Part shown: positions 34,592 to 44,903 of the stretch, piece after piece | Layout: every line of letters starts with the position of its first letter | Position numbering within the stretch: the stretch's first letter is position 1 | Assembly (NCBI RefSeq): GCF_034653275.1 | Contig: NZ_JAYEES010000003.1 | Span: 2,418,001 to 2,482,000 of the forward strand | Origin: Nitrospirillum sp034653275 | Lineage (GTDB): Bacteria; Pseudomonadota; Alphaproteobacteria; Azospirillales; Azospirillaceae | DNA: 64,000 bases | Reading direction: 5' to 3' | Notes under the pieces: generated by a model | The model's database searches: none | What the model was told of the DNA's origin: nothing | The model's input: only the letters and a program-made list of their open reading frames with translations | Translations under genes and position numbers: made by a program

Positions 34592-35776
34592 ATGCCTTCA
34601 GCCGCCCTCCTCGACGCCGCCGCCGTGCGTGGCCAATTGAAGGCCTGGCTGGTGGAGCAGGCCTATCCCCTGTGGTGGGAGGTGGGGGCGGACCGGGTGC
34701 ATGGCGGCTTCCATGAGAAGCTGGGCCTGGACGGCAAGCCGACCAACGACGCGCGCCGCGCCCGGGTGCAGGCCCGCCAGGTCTATTCCTATTCCGTGGC
34801 CGCCCGGTCCGGCTGGAACGGCCCGGTGCGCGAGGCGGCGGAGCATGGCCTGACCTTCTTCCTGAACCACTACCGCCGGCCCGACGGCCTGTTCCGCACC
34901 AAGGTGGCGCCGGACGGCGCCGCCCTGGACGACACCGTGGTGCTGTACGACCAGGCCTTCGCCCTGTTCGCCCTGGCCGCCGCGCAGAGCGCCACGCCGG
35001 AGAGCCGCACGCCCGAGGAGATGGCCGTGGCCCTGCGTCAGCGGCTGCTGGACACCCTGCACCACGCCCAGGGCGGCTTCGAGGAAAGCCACCCCCGCAC
35101 CCTGCCGCTCTTGTCCAACCCGCACATGCACATGCTGGAGGCCAGCCTGGCCTGGATGGAGCAGGGCGGGGACAGCGGCTGGCGCGACCTGGCGGAAGAG
35201 ATCGTGGGCCTGGCGCTCAGCCGCTTCATCGACGACGACATGGGCGGGCTGAAGGAATTCTTCGACGGCGACTGGCGGCCCCAGGCCGGCACGCCCGGCC
35301 GCATCGTGGAACCGGGACACCAGTTCGAATGGTCGTGGCTGATGCTGCGCTGGGCGGCGCTAACCGGCAACAAGGCGGCCTCGGACGCCGCCTGGCGCAT
35401 GATCGCCGTGGGCGAGGGACCGGGCGTGGACCCGGCGCGGGGCGTGGCCATGAACGCCCTGCTGGACGACCTCACCCCCCACGACCCCGTCGCCCGCCTG
35501 TGGCCGCAGACGGAACGCATCAAGTGCGCCGTGCTGGCGGCGCTGGCCACCCGCGACGACGCCGATCGCAGCGACACCTACTGGACCATGGCCGCCAACG
35601 GCGGGCGCGGCCTGATGAAGTACTTCGACACCCCGGTGAAGGGCCTATGGCGCGACCGCCTGAACCCGGACGGCACCTTCGTCGAGGAGGCCGCCCCCGC
35701 CAGCAGCTTCTACCACATCGTCTGCGCCATCCAGGAACTGGACCAGGCGCTGGGCAGGGCGGGCCATCCCGGTTGA
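34592..35776 (+). CDS. AGE family epimerase/isomerase
   Basis: A 394-residue (alpha/alpha)6-barrel enzyme of the N-acylglucosamine 2-epimerase family, close in type to mannose or cellobiose epimerases and mannose isomerases. Key segments are LWWEVGADRVHGGFHEKL, RVQARQVYSYSVAA, SNPHMHMLEASLAW and VEPGHQFEWSWLML, which supply the conserved Arg and His residues. It interconverts C2 epimers or aldose/ketose forms of a sugar. ATG 34592 follows AAGGAG at 34579-34584 with a 7-base gap. A perfect -10 TATAAT (34546-34551) in an AT-rich stretch may be its promoter. The ROK regulator upstream suggests sugar-induced control. Confidence 0.92.
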   Translation: MPSAALLDAAAVRGQLKAWLVEQAYPLWWEVGADRVHGGFHEKLGLDGKPTNDARRARVQARQVYSYSVAARSGWNGPVREAAEHGLTFFLNHYRRPDGLFRTKVAPDGAALDDTVVLYDQAFALFALAAAQSATPESRTPEEMAVALRQRLLDTLHHAQGGFEESHPRTLPLLSNPHMHMLEASLAWMEQGGDSGWRDLAEEIVGLALSRFIDDDMGGLKEFFDGDWRPQAGTPGRIVEPGHQFEWSWLMLRWAALTGNKAASDAAWRMIAVGEGPGVDPARGVAMNALLDDLTPHDPVARLWPQTERIKCAVLAALATRDDADRSDTYWTMAANGGRGLMKYFDTPVKGLWRDRLNPDGTFVEEAAPASSFYHIVCAIQELDQALGRAGHPG

Positions 35777-35833
35777 TCCCGGCATGACACCGCATTAGCC
35801 TCGCCCCACAAGCAATAAACAGGGGCAGTGAGA

Positions 35834-37879
35834 ATGCGGCGCTTGATCGTCCTGATGGGGTTGCTGACGGCCACGCCCGCCCTGGCGGCGGTGGAACGGG
35901 TGGAGATCACGGAGCGCACGGTGCTGGCCGAGGGCGTCCCCTTCGGCACCGTGGGCCCCTACGAGAAGATCCGGGGCACGGCCTGGATCGCGCTGGACCC
36001 CACCCTGCCGGCCAACGCCCGCATCACCGACCTGGGCCTGGCGCCCAAGGACGACCACGGCCACGTCGTCTTCGCCACCGACTTCCTGATGCTGCGTCCC
36101 GCCAACGCGGCGGGGCGCAACGGCGCCCTGTTCTATGACGTCAACAACCGGGGCGGCATCGCGGCCCTGGGCCAGGTCAACGGCCACGGTCCGGCGCACA
36201 ACGACCCCACCACCCTGGCCGACACCGGCAACGGCTTCTTCTTCAAGCGCGGCTACACCCTGCTGTGGTCGGCCTGGACCTGGGATGTCCAGCCGGGTGG
36301 CCCCGGCGACAAGCCCTTCATCCTGAAGCCGCCGGTGGCCCGGGAGAGGGATGGCAAGCCCATCCTGGGCAAGGCCGCCTATGAGTTCATCGTCGACAAG
36401 CCGGCCAAGACCGCCGCCTACGTCGGCATGAAGGGCGTCCCCTACCCCTTCGCCACCGAAGGCGCCCCCGACGCCGTGCTGACGGAGCGGGACGCCCCCG
36501 ATGCGCCCCGCCATGCCATCGCCCGCGACGCCTGGGCCTTCGTGGAGAACCCCGATGGCGGCCTGCCGGTGGAGGTGCGCAGCGAGAGCGGATTCCAGAT
36601 CGGCAAAATCTATGAGGTGGTCGTCCCCTCGCGCGATCCGTACGTGGTGGGCGTGGGCCTGGCCGGGATCCGCGACCTGCTGTCCTTTTTCAAGACCCAG
36701 CCCTTCGCCGGGCAGCAGCCCCTGGACCGCGCCCTGATCTTCGGCATTTCGCAGTCCGGGCGCGTCATCGACACCATGCTCTACAACGGCTGGAACCGGG
36801 ATGAGGAGGGGCGCCCGGCCTTCGACGGCGCCTATGCCCAGGTGCCCGGCGCCGGCAAGGGCGCCTTCAACCAGCGCTTCGGCATGGCCACCCGGCACTT
36901 CAGCCCGCTGGTCGAGCAGATCTATTTCTCCGACGCCTTCCCCTTCACCACCGTGCCCTCAACCGATCCGGTAACGAAACAAACGGCTTCCCTGCTGGAC
37001 GGCGCGCGGGCGGCCGGACCGCTGCCCAAGATGATCTTCGCCAACACATCGGCGGAGTATTGGAACCGTTCCGCCTCCCTGCTGCACATCACGCCGGATG
37101 GCACGGCGGACGCCGCCATCGACCCGTCCGCCCGCATCTACATGCTGGCGGGATCGCAGCACTATGTCGGCCGCAGCCATGAGCGCTGGCCCTACACCGC
37201 CTGCGTCAACACCACCAACCATTACCCGGTGGAGCGCGCGCTGGTGGTGGCGCTGGACAACTGGGTGCAGGGCAAGGCGCCGCCGCCGGACAGCGCCGTG
37301 CCCACGCTGGCCGACGGCACCCTGGTCACCGCCGACGCCTACAAGGCCGCCTTCGCCAAGGTGCCCGGCCTCACCCCGCCGCTCAGCCCCCTGATGCCGC
37401 CGCGCCTGGATTTCGGGCCGCGCTATGTCCAGGGCATCGCCGACACCGTGCCCCCGGCGCGAGGCCAGCCCTACCCCACCCGCGTGCCCGCCCCCGATGC
37501 CGACGGCAACGACCGGGGCGGCATCCGGCAGGTGGAGCTGGAGGTGCCGCTGGGCACCCACACCGGCTGGAACCTGCGGGCGCCAGAGACGGGGTTCGGC
37601 GCCTACCAAACCCGCTTCGACGGGTCCTTCGTTCCCTTCGCCCGCACGGAGGAGGAGCGGGCGGCGACCCATGATCCCCGGCCGTCGCTGGCCGCCCGCT
37701 ACGCCAGCCGCCAGGATTTCCTGGCCAAGGCGCAGGCCGCCATCGCCCGCGAGGTGGCCGCCGGCTGGGTGCTGGCGGAGGAGGCGGACAGCCTGCTGGC
37801 CGACCAGGGCGCACTTTATGATCGCATCATGGCCCACGATCCGAGCGATACCGGCTGCGGCTATCTCTTTCCCGGATGA
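35834..37879 (+). CDS. Exported alpha/beta hydrolase domain protein
   Basis: A 681-residue protein with a signal peptide (MRRLIVLMGLLTATPALA). It matches the large alpha/beta-hydrolase-10-type family (PF20091 by memory): GPYEKIRGTAWIALDP, FYDVNNRGG, LWSAWTWDVQ, and the nucleophile segment FGISQSGRVIDTMLYNGW. C-terminal parts include YMLAGSQHYVGRS. Family function is poorly known, perhaps esterase-like. ATG 35834 is preferred over GTG 35828 because AGGGG at 35821-35825 is then at normal spacing. It follows the AGE epimerase by 57 bases and could be cotranscribed. Confidence 0.85.
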   Translation: MRRLIVLMGLLTATPALAAVERVEITERTVLAEGVPFGTVGPYEKIRGTAWIALDPTLPANARITDLGLAPKDDHGHVVFATDFLMLRPANAAGRNGALFYDVNNRGGIAALGQVNGHGPAHNDPTTLADTGNGFFFKRGYTLLWSAWTWDVQPGGPGDKPFILKPPVARERDGKPILGKAAYEFIVDKPAKTAAYVGMKGVPYPFATEGAPDAVLTERDAPDAPRHAIARDAWAFVENPDGGLPVEVRSESGFQIGKIYEVVVPSRDPYVVGVGLAGIRDLLSFFKTQPFAGQQPLDRALIFGISQSGRVIDTMLYNGWNRDEEGRPAFDGAYAQVPGAGKGAFNQRFGMATRHFSPLVEQIYFSDAFPFTTVPSTDPVTKQTASLLDGARAAGPLPKMIFANTSAEYWNRSASLLHITPDGTADAAIDPSARIYMLAGSQHYVGRSHERWPYTACVNTTNHYPVERALVVALDNWVQGKAPPPDSAVPTLADGTLVTADAYKAAFAKVPGLTPPLSPLMPPRLDFGPRYVQGIADTVPPARGQPYPTRVPAPDADGNDRGGIRQVELEVPLGTHTGWNLRAPETGFGAYQTRFDGSFVPFARTEEERAATHDPRPSLAARYASRQDFLAKAQAAIAREVAAGWVLAEEADSLLADQGALYDRIMAHDPSDTGCGYLFPG

Positions 37880-38024
37880 GCCGCCCCCTCGCCGTGACCG
37901 GAGCGCTCGTCGGCAAAAATCGCTTCGCCGAGCGCAACGCTCATTCCCGGAATAATCTAGGGATTTCAATATTCCTACCCGGATATGGTGGAAAATTGCC
38001 GCTGTTCACCGGAAAGGGATATCC

Positions 38025-40853
38025 ATGTCGCCGACCGCCAAGACCCATTGGCCCCATATCGAGGCGGCGCTGGATCAGTTGCTGGATTTGCCGACGAGCG
38101 GCCGCCCGGCGGCCTTGCTGCGCCTGGCCGGCGACGACGCCATCATGCTGGCTGAGTTGCGCACCCTGCTGGCGCAGGCGGGGCGGGACGAGACGTGGCT
38201 GGACCGGCCGGCCGGCCTTGACCCGGTCGACGGAATCGCGCCGCCACCCTTCACTGGGCTGTCGCCGGGGCAGCGTGTCGGCGCCTATCGGGTGATCGCG
38301 CCGATCGGCCGGGGCGGCATGGGCGAGGTCTACCGCGCGGAACGGGCCGACGGTCATTTCGACCAGCAGGTGGCCCTGAAGCTGATCCGTCGGGAAGCCG
38401 TCGATCATGTCGACCGTTTCCAGGCGGAACGGCAGATCCTGGCGCGCCTGGACCATCCGGCCATCACCCGCATCCTGGACGGCGGGATGCACGACGGCCA
38501 GCCCTACATGGTCATGGAGTTGGTGGAGGGGCAGTCCATCACCGCCTGGTGCCGCGATCGCGGGATCGGGCTGGATGGCCGCCTCGCCTTGTTCCTGGCC
38601 GTCTGTGACGCGGTCGCTTGCGCCCACCGCAACCTGATCGTCCATCGCGACCTGAAGCCCGGCAACGTGCTGGTGACGCCCCAGGGGCAGGTGAAGCTGC
38701 TGGATTTCGGCATCGCCAAGCGCATCGTCACCGGCGAAGGGGGTGCCCCCGAAACCTTGCTGGCGCCCTTGACCCCCGGTTACGCCGCGCCGGAACAGCT
38801 TCTGGGCGGCCAGGTCAGCACGGCCACCGACGCCTACGCGCTGGGCATGCTGCTTTACGAGTTACTGGCGGGGGCACGGCCCTGGACGCTGGAGGGCATG
38901 CCCCTGGCGCTGGCTGTGCGCGCCGCCTTGCAGGAAGTGCCGCCGTCCCTGTCCCAGTTCGCCGCGCGGTCCGATGGCGCCCCGCCGGTCCCGGTAAAGG
39001 AGCTGACGGGCGACCTGGACGCCATCGTCGCCAAGGCCCTGCGTAAAGAACCTAACCAGCGTTACCAGACGGTCGACGACCTGGTCCGTGACATCCAGTG
39101 CATGCGCCAGGGGCGGCCAGTCTCCGCGCGCGCCGGTTCCCGGCTTTACGTCGCGGGCCGCTTCGTCAAGCGACACCGGCTGCCCATCGCGGCGGCCGGC
39201 CTGCTGACCCTGGCCATCCTGGGCGGCCTGGGCGGTGTCACCTGGCAATATCTACGGGCGCAGCAGCAGGCCAATCGCGCCGAGACCATCAAGAATTTCG
39301 TGCTGAGCCTATACAGCGGCCGCGACCCCGGCTTCCCCAAGGACAAGCAACGCCGTGACGTGACGGCGGAAAAGCTGCTGGACCTGGGCGCCGACCGGAT
39401 CGGGCGGGAGTTCGCCGGCGACCCGGAACTGGAACTTGAGCTGTACACCCTGACGACCCAGCTCTATGAAGCCCTGGACGATCGCGACCGGGCGGCCCAG
39501 ATCATCGAGAAGAAGGTCGCCGCCGCCCGCGACGCCTATGGGGAGGCGACCCCCATCGTCATCGACGCCATGCTGGCCCAATGCGCGGATGCTTGGCGGT
39601 CCGGCGATCTGGCCTCCGCCCAGCGGCTGTTGGATAAAACCGATGCCTTGCTTCGCGCCGCGGGCAAAAGTGCCGAGGGTATCCGCCCGCGCTGGTGGCT
39701 GAACAAGGCGCAGATGCTGTCGAAGCAGGAGGCCGGCAGCGCCGCGCATCTGGCCGCCCTGGACGAAACACTGAAGTCTTTCGAGCGGTATGCGCCCGAC
39801 CACGTGTTCCATGTGACGGCGTTGCAGGCGGCGGGACTGGCGCAGGCTCAGGCCGGGAATTTTGAAAAGTCCACGGCCCTGTTCCAGCAGGCCCTGGATC
39901 ACTTCAAGGCCCTGCCGGCCGCCGAGCAGGACAGCGACACCCTGATCACCTTGCTCTACAACCAGGTCAGCGTGTTCCAGCGCACGGGGCGTCTCGATGA
40001 CGCGCGCAAGAATCTGGAGAGGGTGTCGACCCTGGCCCTGGAATCCCAAGGCGTCTCCGCGCCCTATTGGATGAGCCTCGCTCAGCTGGCCCGGATGCTG
40101 GACTTGCAGGGGCGGCGCACCGAGGCCACGGCGCAATTCGCCACAATGCGGGAGGTGTTGCCCAGCCCCCCGTCCTCCCCCGCCGACTATTCCTATATCG
40201 CCAGGCTCATGCACGCCGAGAGCGTCATCATGGAAGGCCGGGCGGTGGATGCCCTCCCTTACCTGGAGGAGTTGAAAGGGCGCCTCATGGCGGGCGGCGG
40301 CCTGGGCGCCACGGTGCGGCGGGTGCACGCCCAGCTGGGCCAGGCCTACGGTCAGTCGGGCCATCCCGATCAGGCCCGCATCGAATTCCAACAGGCCCTG
40401 GATGGCTACGCCGGCACCCCCGGCAGTCCGGAGGCGCTGGATTTGCGCGGCCGATGGGGCTGGTTCCTGCTGGACCAGGGCGATGCCGGGGCCGCCCAGG
40501 TTTTCGACGGTATCGTGGCCGATGCTGGCACGACGGCCACGGTCTCCATCGCGCCAACGCTGGCCTGGGCCGGCCGGGCCCGCCTGGCATTGGCCCATGG
40601 CGACATCGCGGCGGCCAAGGCCGCGACGGACCGGGCTTTCGCCGCCTACCAGCAAATCCGGGCCCTGCACGACGTGCGCATCCGTACCACCGTGTTGCTG
40701 ACCCGCGGCGCGGTGCGCCTGGCCGCCGGCGACAAGGCGGGGGCCAGGCAGGACGCGTCCCAGGCGCTGGCCGACGCCCAGCGGACCGACGCGCCGGAAA
40801 GCCCCGTCATCCGCCAAGCGCGCGACGCCGTGGCCGCCGCCGCCGGGACGTGA
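38025..40853 (+). CDS. Membrane Ser/Thr protein kinase with C-terminal TPR-like region (copy 1)
   Basis: A 942-residue kinase. The N-terminal ~80 residues are helical. The kinase domain follows: GRGGMGEVYRAE glycine loop (about 95), Lys119 in VALKLI, HRDLKPGN (His207-Asp209) and DFGIAKRI (Asp227), then YAAPEQLLG. A single membrane helix (about residues 386-406, LPIAAAGLLTLAILGGLGGVTWQYL) leads to a ~530-residue Ala/Leu-rich helical region with TPR-like spacing. This is the Hanks-type kinase layout seen beside certain ECF sigma factors. GGAAAGGG lies just upstream of the start. The next kinase starts 10 bases after its stop, so they form an operon. Confidence 0.93.
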   Translation: MSPTAKTHWPHIEAALDQLLDLPTSGRPAALLRLAGDDAIMLAELRTLLAQAGRDETWLDRPAGLDPVDGIAPPPFTGLSPGQRVGAYRVIAPIGRGGMGEVYRAERADGHFDQQVALKLIRREAVDHVDRFQAERQILARLDHPAITRILDGGMHDGQPYMVMELVEGQSITAWCRDRGIGLDGRLALFLAVCDAVACAHRNLIVHRDLKPGNVLVTPQGQVKLLDFGIAKRIVTGEGGAPETLLAPLTPGYAAPEQLLGGQVSTATDAYALGMLLYELLAGARPWTLEGMPLALAVRAALQEVPPSLSQFAARSDGAPPVPVKELTGDLDAIVAKALRKEPNQRYQTVDDLVRDIQCMRQGRPVSARAGSRLYVAGRFVKRHRLPIAAAGLLTLAILGGLGGVTWQYLRAQQQANRAETIKNFVLSLYSGRDPGFPKDKQRRDVTAEKLLDLGADRIGREFAGDPELELELYTLTTQLYEALDDRDRAAQIIEKKVAAARDAYGEATPIVIDAMLAQCADAWRSGDLASAQRLLDKTDALLRAAGKSAEGIRPRWWLNKAQMLSKQEAGSAAHLAALDETLKSFERYAPDHVFHVTALQAAGLAQAQAGNFEKSTALFQQALDHFKALPAAEQDSDTLITLLYNQVSVFQRTGRLDDARKNLERVSTLALESQGVSAPYWMSLAQLARMLDLQGRRTEATAQFATMREVLPSPPSSPADYSYIARLMHAESVIMEGRAVDALPYLEELKGRLMAGGGLGATVRRVHAQLGQAYGQSGHPDQARIEFQQALDGYAGTPGSPEALDLRGRWGWFLLDQGDAGAAQVFDGIVADAGTTATVSIAPTLAWAGRARLALAHGDIAAAKAATDRAFAAYQQIRALHDVRIRTTVLLTRGAVRLAAGDKAGARQDASQALADAQRTDAPESPVIRQARDAVAAAAGT

Positions 40854-40863
40854 GGGGGACTGG

Positions 40864-43755
40864 GTGCCGATGACCATATCGATGACCGCGACCCACGACT
40901 GGGGACGCATAGAGGCGGCGCTGGACCATCTGCTGGACCTCCCGGCCAAAGAGCAACCGATGGCCCTGCTGCATCTGGCCGGCGGCGACGCCAAGCTGCT
41001 GGCGAAACTGCGGCAGTTGCTGGACCAGATGGCCCGGGAGGAGACTTGGCTGGACCGGCCGGCGCTCCAGGGGCCGGCTCCCCTCGATCCGCCCGGGGAA
41101 GCCCCACCTGGCGAGGCCGCACCTGAGGAACGCCATGCCGCCACCTTCGCCAGCCTGGCGCCGGGGCAGCGGGTCGGTGCCTACCGCATCGTCGGTGCCA
41201 TTGGGCGGGGCGGCATGGGCGAGGTCTACCGCGCGGAACGGGCCGACGGTCATTTCGACCAGCAGGTGGCCCTGAAGCTGATCCGTTGGGAAGCCATCGA
41301 CCATGTCGACCGCTTCCAGACGGAACGGCAAATCCTGGCCAACCTGGACCATCCGGCCATCACCCGCATCCTGGACGGCGGGATGCATGACGGCCAACCC
41401 TACATGGTCATGGAGTTGGTGCAGGGGCAGTCCATCACCGCCTGGTGCCGCGATCGCGGGATCGGGCTGGATGGCCGCCTGACCCTGTTCCTGGCCGTCT
41501 GCGACGCGGTGGCCTACGCCCACCGCAACCTGATCGTCCATCGCGACCTGAAGCCCGGCAACGTGTTGGTGACGCCCCAGGGGCAGGTGAAGCTGCTGGA
41601 TTTCGGCATCGCCAAGCGCATCGTCACCGGCGCGGAGGCCAATCCCGACACCCTGCTGGCCCCCCTCACCCCCGGCTATGCCGCGCCGGAACAGCTTCTG
41701 GGCGGCCCGGTCAGCACGGCCACCGACGCCTACGCGCTGGGCATGCTGCTTTACGAATTGCTGGCGGGGGCGCGGCCCTGGACGCTGGAGGGCATGCCCC
41801 TGGCGCTGGCCGTGCGCGCCGCCCTACAGGAGGTGCCGCCGCCCCTGTCCCAGTTCGCCGCGCGGTCCGATGGCGCCCCGCCGGTCCCGGTGAAGGAGCT
41901 GACGGGCGACCTGGACGCCATCGTCGCCAAGGCCCTGCGTAAAGAGCCGGCCCAGCGCTATGGGACCGTTGGCGCCTTGATGCGGGATGTGGAACGCATG
42001 CGCGCGGGGCTGCCGGTCTCCGCCCGGTCGGGATCCCGCCTGTATATCGCGGGCCGCTTCGTGAAGCGTCACCGTTTACCCATCGCCGCCGCCAGCCTGC
42101 TGGCCCTGGCCATCCTGGGCGGCCTTGGGGGCGTCACCTGGCAGTACCTGCGCGCCCAGCGGCAGGCAACCCGGGCGGAAACCATCAAGGCCTTCGTCCT
42201 CAGTCTCTATGCCGGCCGCGACCCTGGCTTCCCCAAGGACAGGCAACGCCGCGACGTCACGGCGGAAAAGCTGCTGGACCTGGGCGTCGACCGTATCGAG
42301 CGGGAGTTCGCGCAGGATCCGGAGCTGGCGCTGGAACTCTACGGCATCACCAGCGACCTCTACACGGCGCTGAGCGACCCGGAGCGCACGGCGCAGATGG
42401 TGGAGAAGCGGGCCGCCCTGGCCCGCACGGTCTATGGCGAGAGCCATCCGCTGGTCATCGAGATGATGCTGCGGCAGGCTTGGAACGCCATCATGGCCGG
42501 CGACCTACCCCAGGCGAACGGTTTGCTGGACAAGACGGACGCGCTGTTGCGCACCTCCGGCCAGGACAAGACGGCGGTGCGCGCCTATTGGCTGCTGTGC
42601 AAGGCCGAGGCGATGCATGGAGATCCCGGCTCCGTCGCCATCCGGCGCGCCGACGTCGACCAGGCGGTCGCGCTCTATGAACGCTATGCCCCCGACCACC
42701 CCTTCTACCCGTCGGCCCTGCAGAGCGCCGCCATCCTGCACAAGCGGATGGGGGAATATGACGGCGCCGTCGCCCTCTATGACAAGGCCCTGGCGCGCTT
42801 CAGCCAGAGCGGCGATGACGTGACGCTGGTCTACATCCTGATCAACCGCGCCAACGCCCTGGAGCCGGCAGGCCGGCTGGAAGAGGCCCAGCGCAGTTAT
42901 GAGCGGGCCGCCGCCGTGGCGCTGGAAACCGTGGGGCAAGGCGGCCTTTATTGGACCGCCCAGGCCCGTCTGGCCACCCTGTTGCACAAGCGGGGACGAC
43001 GGGCGGAGGCCATGGCCCTGTTCGAGGAACTGGCCAGGACCTTGCCGCGGGAGGCCAGCGCCGACCAGATGGCGGAAATGGCATGGCAAGCCTATGCCGA
43101 AGCCCTGAGCAATGAGGGCCGGCCCAGCGAGGCCATTCCCATCCTGGAGCGCCTGCGCGCCATTTTCGAGAAGCGCCTGACGGATGAAAGCATGCTGCGC
43201 CTGCTGCGGGCCCAGCTGGGCACGGCCTATGGCATGGCGGGACGGCCTGGGGAGGCCCGGGCGCTGCTGACCCAGGCCGCCGCCGACTATGCCAAGGCCC
43301 AGCCCGGCGGCTTCGATTTCGTGGAGGCGGAAGGGCGGCTGGGCTGGTTCCTGTTGACCGACGGAGACAAAGGCGCCGCCGGCCAGGCTTTCGACATCAT
43401 CCTGGCCTTGCAGGGGCAGGTGCAGCCGGCCTCGCCCGCCATGGCCCTGGCCTGGGCCGGCCGCGCCCGCCTGGCCCTGGGCCGGGGCGACATGCCGGCG
43501 GCGGCGCAGGCGGTGGAGCAGGCCTTCGCCGCCTATGGCCCAGTTCAGGCGGCGCACAACGTCCGCCTCGACACCAGCCTGCTGCTGACCCGCAGCGCCG
43601 TGCGCCGGGCGGCCGGCGATGGGGCGGGGGCCGCGCGGGACGCGATGACGGCACTGGCCGATGCCCGGCGCAGCGACGCGCCGGACAGCCCGCTCATCCG
43701 CCAGGCGCAGGACGCGGTGGCCGCCGCCGGCGGGGAGGTAAAGCAGCCGCATTAA
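40864..43755 (+). CDS. Membrane Ser/Thr protein kinase with C-terminal TPR-like region (copy 2)
   Basis: A 963-residue paralogue of the upstream kinase with the same domain order. Lys138, HRD at 226-228, Asp246 of DFG and a membrane helix at about 405-425 are intact. The kinase half is nearly identical to copy 1; for example 80 bases at 41207-41286 are the same as 38311-38390. The C-terminal helical half has diverged, so the two may sense different partners. GTG 40864 is placed 5 bases after GAGGGGG; in-frame ATGs at 40870 and 40882 are alternatives. It ends 122 bases before the AraC gene. Confidence 0.92.
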   Translation: MPMTISMTATHDWGRIEAALDHLLDLPAKEQPMALLHLAGGDAKLLAKLRQLLDQMAREETWLDRPALQGPAPLDPPGEAPPGEAAPEERHAATFASLAPGQRVGAYRIVGAIGRGGMGEVYRAERADGHFDQQVALKLIRWEAIDHVDRFQTERQILANLDHPAITRILDGGMHDGQPYMVMELVQGQSITAWCRDRGIGLDGRLTLFLAVCDAVAYAHRNLIVHRDLKPGNVLVTPQGQVKLLDFGIAKRIVTGAEANPDTLLAPLTPGYAAPEQLLGGPVSTATDAYALGMLLYELLAGARPWTLEGMPLALAVRAALQEVPPPLSQFAARSDGAPPVPVKELTGDLDAIVAKALRKEPAQRYGTVGALMRDVERMRAGLPVSARSGSRLYIAGRFVKRHRLPIAAASLLALAILGGLGGVTWQYLRAQRQATRAETIKAFVLSLYAGRDPGFPKDRQRRDVTAEKLLDLGVDRIEREFAQDPELALELYGITSDLYTALSDPERTAQMVEKRAALARTVYGESHPLVIEMMLRQAWNAIMAGDLPQANGLLDKTDALLRTSGQDKTAVRAYWLLCKAEAMHGDPGSVAIRRADVDQAVALYERYAPDHPFYPSALQSAAILHKRMGEYDGAVALYDKALARFSQSGDDVTLVYILINRANALEPAGRLEEAQRSYERAAAVALETVGQGGLYWTAQARLATLLHKRGRRAEAMALFEELARTLPREASADQMAEMAWQAYAEALSNEGRPSEAIPILERLRAIFEKRLTDESMLRLLRAQLGTAYGMAGRPGEARALLTQAAADYAKAQPGGFDFVEAEGRLGWFLLTDGDKGAAGQAFDIILALQGQVQPASPAMALAWAGRARLALGRGDMPAAAQAVEQAFAAYGPVQAAHNVRLDTSLLLTRSAVRRAAGDGAGAARDAMTALADARRSDAPDSPLIRQAQDAVAAAGGEVKQPH

Positions 43756-43877
43756 AAAATTTATATGCCCTCCTGTCCGGTTTGATCCGGCCACCGGGTT
43801 TTTCTTCGGGTGTGTCACCCGCCGAACAGAGTGCCCAGCAAAGAAACCTCGGCGCCACCTGGAAGGAAGTCCCGGAC

Positions 43878-44903
43878 ATGTCGTATCCCGCCCTTCAGGC
43901 CGACTATCCAGCGGCCGCCTTGAGCTTACCCCTTACCTTTCCCGCCGCCGATGGCGCCGACGATGCCGCGGACCTGTCCGTCAGCGACAGCGCCGGCCTG
44001 GGGGGCCCCAAGACCAGTGCCCAGGTTGCCCAGCTGGCGCGACGCTTCCATCTGCCGGCGGGCCCCCGCCTGTCGGTGGATTGCCGTCATGCCGACGCCA
44101 GCCTCAGCGTCACGCGTCTGCATTCCCCAGCCGACGATCATCGCCCCACCCAGCCGTTCGATCCGGAGGACACCTTCCTCGTCCTGCTGCAGCTGGTCCC
44201 CCTGCCCCGCCATCGCGCCTGGCGGGAGGGGCGGGAGATGCCGGTCGGCGCTCATGCCGCCGGCGGCGTCTCCATCGTGCATCTGGAGCAACGGCCGCGC
44301 TGGCTGATGACCTCCGCCTTCGACATGCTGGCCATCTGCGTGCCCCGGGCGGCGCTGAACGAGCTGTCCCGGCGGTACGACGCCCGGCTCATCCCCACCC
44401 TGGCCTGCCCCAACGGCAAGGTGGACGAGGATGCCTTGCGCCTGGGCGCCTGCCTGCTGCCCGCCCTGAAGAAAGGCGCCGGCGGGGCCTTCTACGTGGA
44501 ACACGTCATCCTGGCGCTCTGTACCCACATCGCCCAGCGCTACGGCGGGTTGGAGCATCAGGCGCGCACGCGGGGCGGCCTGAGCCCGCGCCAGGAACGG
44601 CTGGCCAAGGAGATGTTGCTCGCCTCCGTCCAGGACGGCCGGCCCTTGCGGGAAATCGCGACGGCGCTGGGCCTGTCCCCGGGCTATTTCCTGCAGGCCT
44701 TCCGTCAATCGGTGGGGGAGACGCCGCATCGCTGGCTGACGGCCTGCCGGCTGGAACATGCCAAGCGCCTGCTGGCGGAATTGGCCATGCCCTTGGTGGA
44801 GATCGCCATGGTCTGCGGCTTCAGCGACCAATCCCACCTCACCCGGGTCTTCACCCAGCATGTCGGCAAGCCGCCAGGGGCGTGGCGGCGCGGCCTGCGA
44901 TAG
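43878..44903 (+). CDS. AraC family transcriptional regulator
   Basis: A 341-residue regulator. The C-terminal AraC double helix-turn-helix (about residues 240-338) is clear: LREIATALGLSPGYFLQAFRQSVGETPHRWL and LVEIAMVCGFSDQSHLTRVFTQHVGKPPGAWR. The N-terminal part (RLSVDCRHADASLSVTRL onward) shows no recognised sensor domain. ATG 43878 follows GGAAGGAAG; the longer frame from 43782 has no ribosome site. It is located between the kinases and the ECF sigma factor, and may take part in the same circuit, which is inferred from position only. Confidence 0.92.
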   Translation: MSYPALQADYPAAALSLPLTFPAADGADDAADLSVSDSAGLGGPKTSAQVAQLARRFHLPAGPRLSVDCRHADASLSVTRLHSPADDHRPTQPFDPEDTFLVLLQLVPLPRHRAWREGREMPVGAHAAGGVSIVHLEQRPRWLMTSAFDMLAICVPRAALNELSRRYDARLIPTLACPNGKVDEDALRLGACLLPALKKGAGGAFYVEHVILALCTHIAQRYGGLEHQARTRGGLSPRQERLAKEMLLASVQDGRPLREIATALGLSPGYFLQAFRQSVGETPHRWLTACRLEHAKRLLAELAMPLVEIAMVCGFSDQSHLTRVFTQHVGKPPGAWRRGLR

